A stretch of 6,926 bases of DNA from Bifidobacteriaceae bacterium (GTDB lineage Bacteria > Actinomycetota > Actinomycetes > Actinomycetales > WQXJ01): contig JAISIU010000174.1 of NCBI GenBank assembly GCA_031261885.1, positions 1-6,926 of the forward strand, written 5' to 3'. Positions within the stretch are counted from its first letter, which is position 1; the number at the start of each line of letters is the position of its first letter. This document shows positions 6,754 through 6,926 of the stretch, piece after piece. The notes under the pieces are model-generated. The model saw only the letters and a program-made list of their open reading frames with translations, made no database searches and was not told where the DNA came from. The position numbers and the translations under genes were made by a program.

Positions 6754-6775
6754 CCGCACGCCTCTGACGTGCGGT
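6753..6775 (-). terminator. 8-bp hairpin after trpB, probable terminator
   Basis: A perfect 8-bp inverted repeat, ACCGCACG / CGTGCGGT, with a 7-nt loop, starting 34 nt after the trpB stop. The stem is GC-rich. On the minus strand it is preceded by TCTAAAG and followed only by TTGCC, so the U tract is poor in that direction; the plus-strand side has CTTTA. Weak U tracts are common in terminators of high-GC actinobacteria. Its place between trpB and the next gene fits transcription termination. Confidence 0.5.
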
Positions 6776-6809
6776 CTTTAGAACCGTGAGAAAACGCGAA
6801 CCGATTCGG

Positions 6810-6926
6810 TCACTTGGCCCACTGCGACGGCGGGTAGTTCTCGTACACGAAGTCGATGTCCTTGTCCCCGCGCCCCGACAGGTTCACGAGGATCGAGGAA
6901 TGCGTGCGCTCCTTCGCGAGCTTCAT
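6810..6926 (-). CDS. trpB: Tryptophan synthase beta chain, C-terminal end only
   Basis: The last 38 codons and TGA stop of a gene whose start lies beyond the window. The peptide contains SILVNLSGRGDKDID, a good match to the conserved C-terminal end of TrpB, where NLSGRGDKD precedes a short variable tail (here ending in YPPSQWAK). TrpB is the PLP enzyme that joins indole to serine to make tryptophan, normally in an alpha2-beta2 complex with TrpA in the cytoplasm. The ATG at the window edge is an internal Met of the family, not the start. In many bacteria trpA follows trpB directly; here a hairpin and then a protease gene follow instead. Only the tail is visible, so I cannot tell whether this is a single TrpB, a second TrpB copy or a fused enzyme. 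Confidence 0.86.
   Translation of the reverse strand: MKLAKERTHSSILVNLSGRGDKDIDFVYENYPPSQWAK

Noticed and set aside
3521..6781. A 1086-codon open frame on the plus strand opposite the 958-aa protease
   Set aside because: It mirrors the antisense of a high-GC gene, where stops are rare. The translation is Arg/Gly/His-rich low-complexity sequence with no recognisable domain, while the minus strand encodes a clear protease.

Overview
The window is very GC-rich, with G or C at most third codon positions, and is almost fully packed with genes on the minus strand. Large secreted subtilases with Ig-like tails, GGGAG-type ribosome binding sites and high GC point to an actinobacterium (Actinomycetota). 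I cannot place it more finely from the sequence alone.

Layout, read in the direction of transcription (high to low coordinates). (1) 6926-6810: the last 38 codons of tryptophan synthase beta chain (trpB), entering from outside the window. (2) 6809-6641: a short gap with a clean 8-bp hairpin, probably the trpB terminator, followed by a candidate promoter. (3) 6640-3764: a 958-aa secreted S8 protease with three extra Ig-like domains after the catalytic domain. (4) 3763-3630: a relatively AT-rich gap. (5) 3629-1572: a 685-aa secreted S8 protease with a Pro/Ser/Thr linker. (6) 1571-1306: a gap with inverted repeats. (7) 1305-1: a third S8 protease, close paralogue of the second, running off the window after 435 codons, so its C-terminus is not seen.

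All three proteases keep the full Asp/His/Asn/Ser active-site set, a signal peptide and a propeptide, so all look like active exported zymogens. The two that are complete end in the same strongly basic, roughly 165-residue module. The two downstream genes (A and B) arose by tandem duplication: the homology begins in the leader, 24 nt upstream of the start codon, at a 13-bp element holding the ribosome binding site, and the sequences further upstream are unrelated. This suggests paralogous proteases that are expressed differently. Nothing shows a functional link between the proteases and trpB; the boundary looks like the end of a trp transcription unit. I found no RNA genes, CRISPR arrays, insertion sequences or phage genes.
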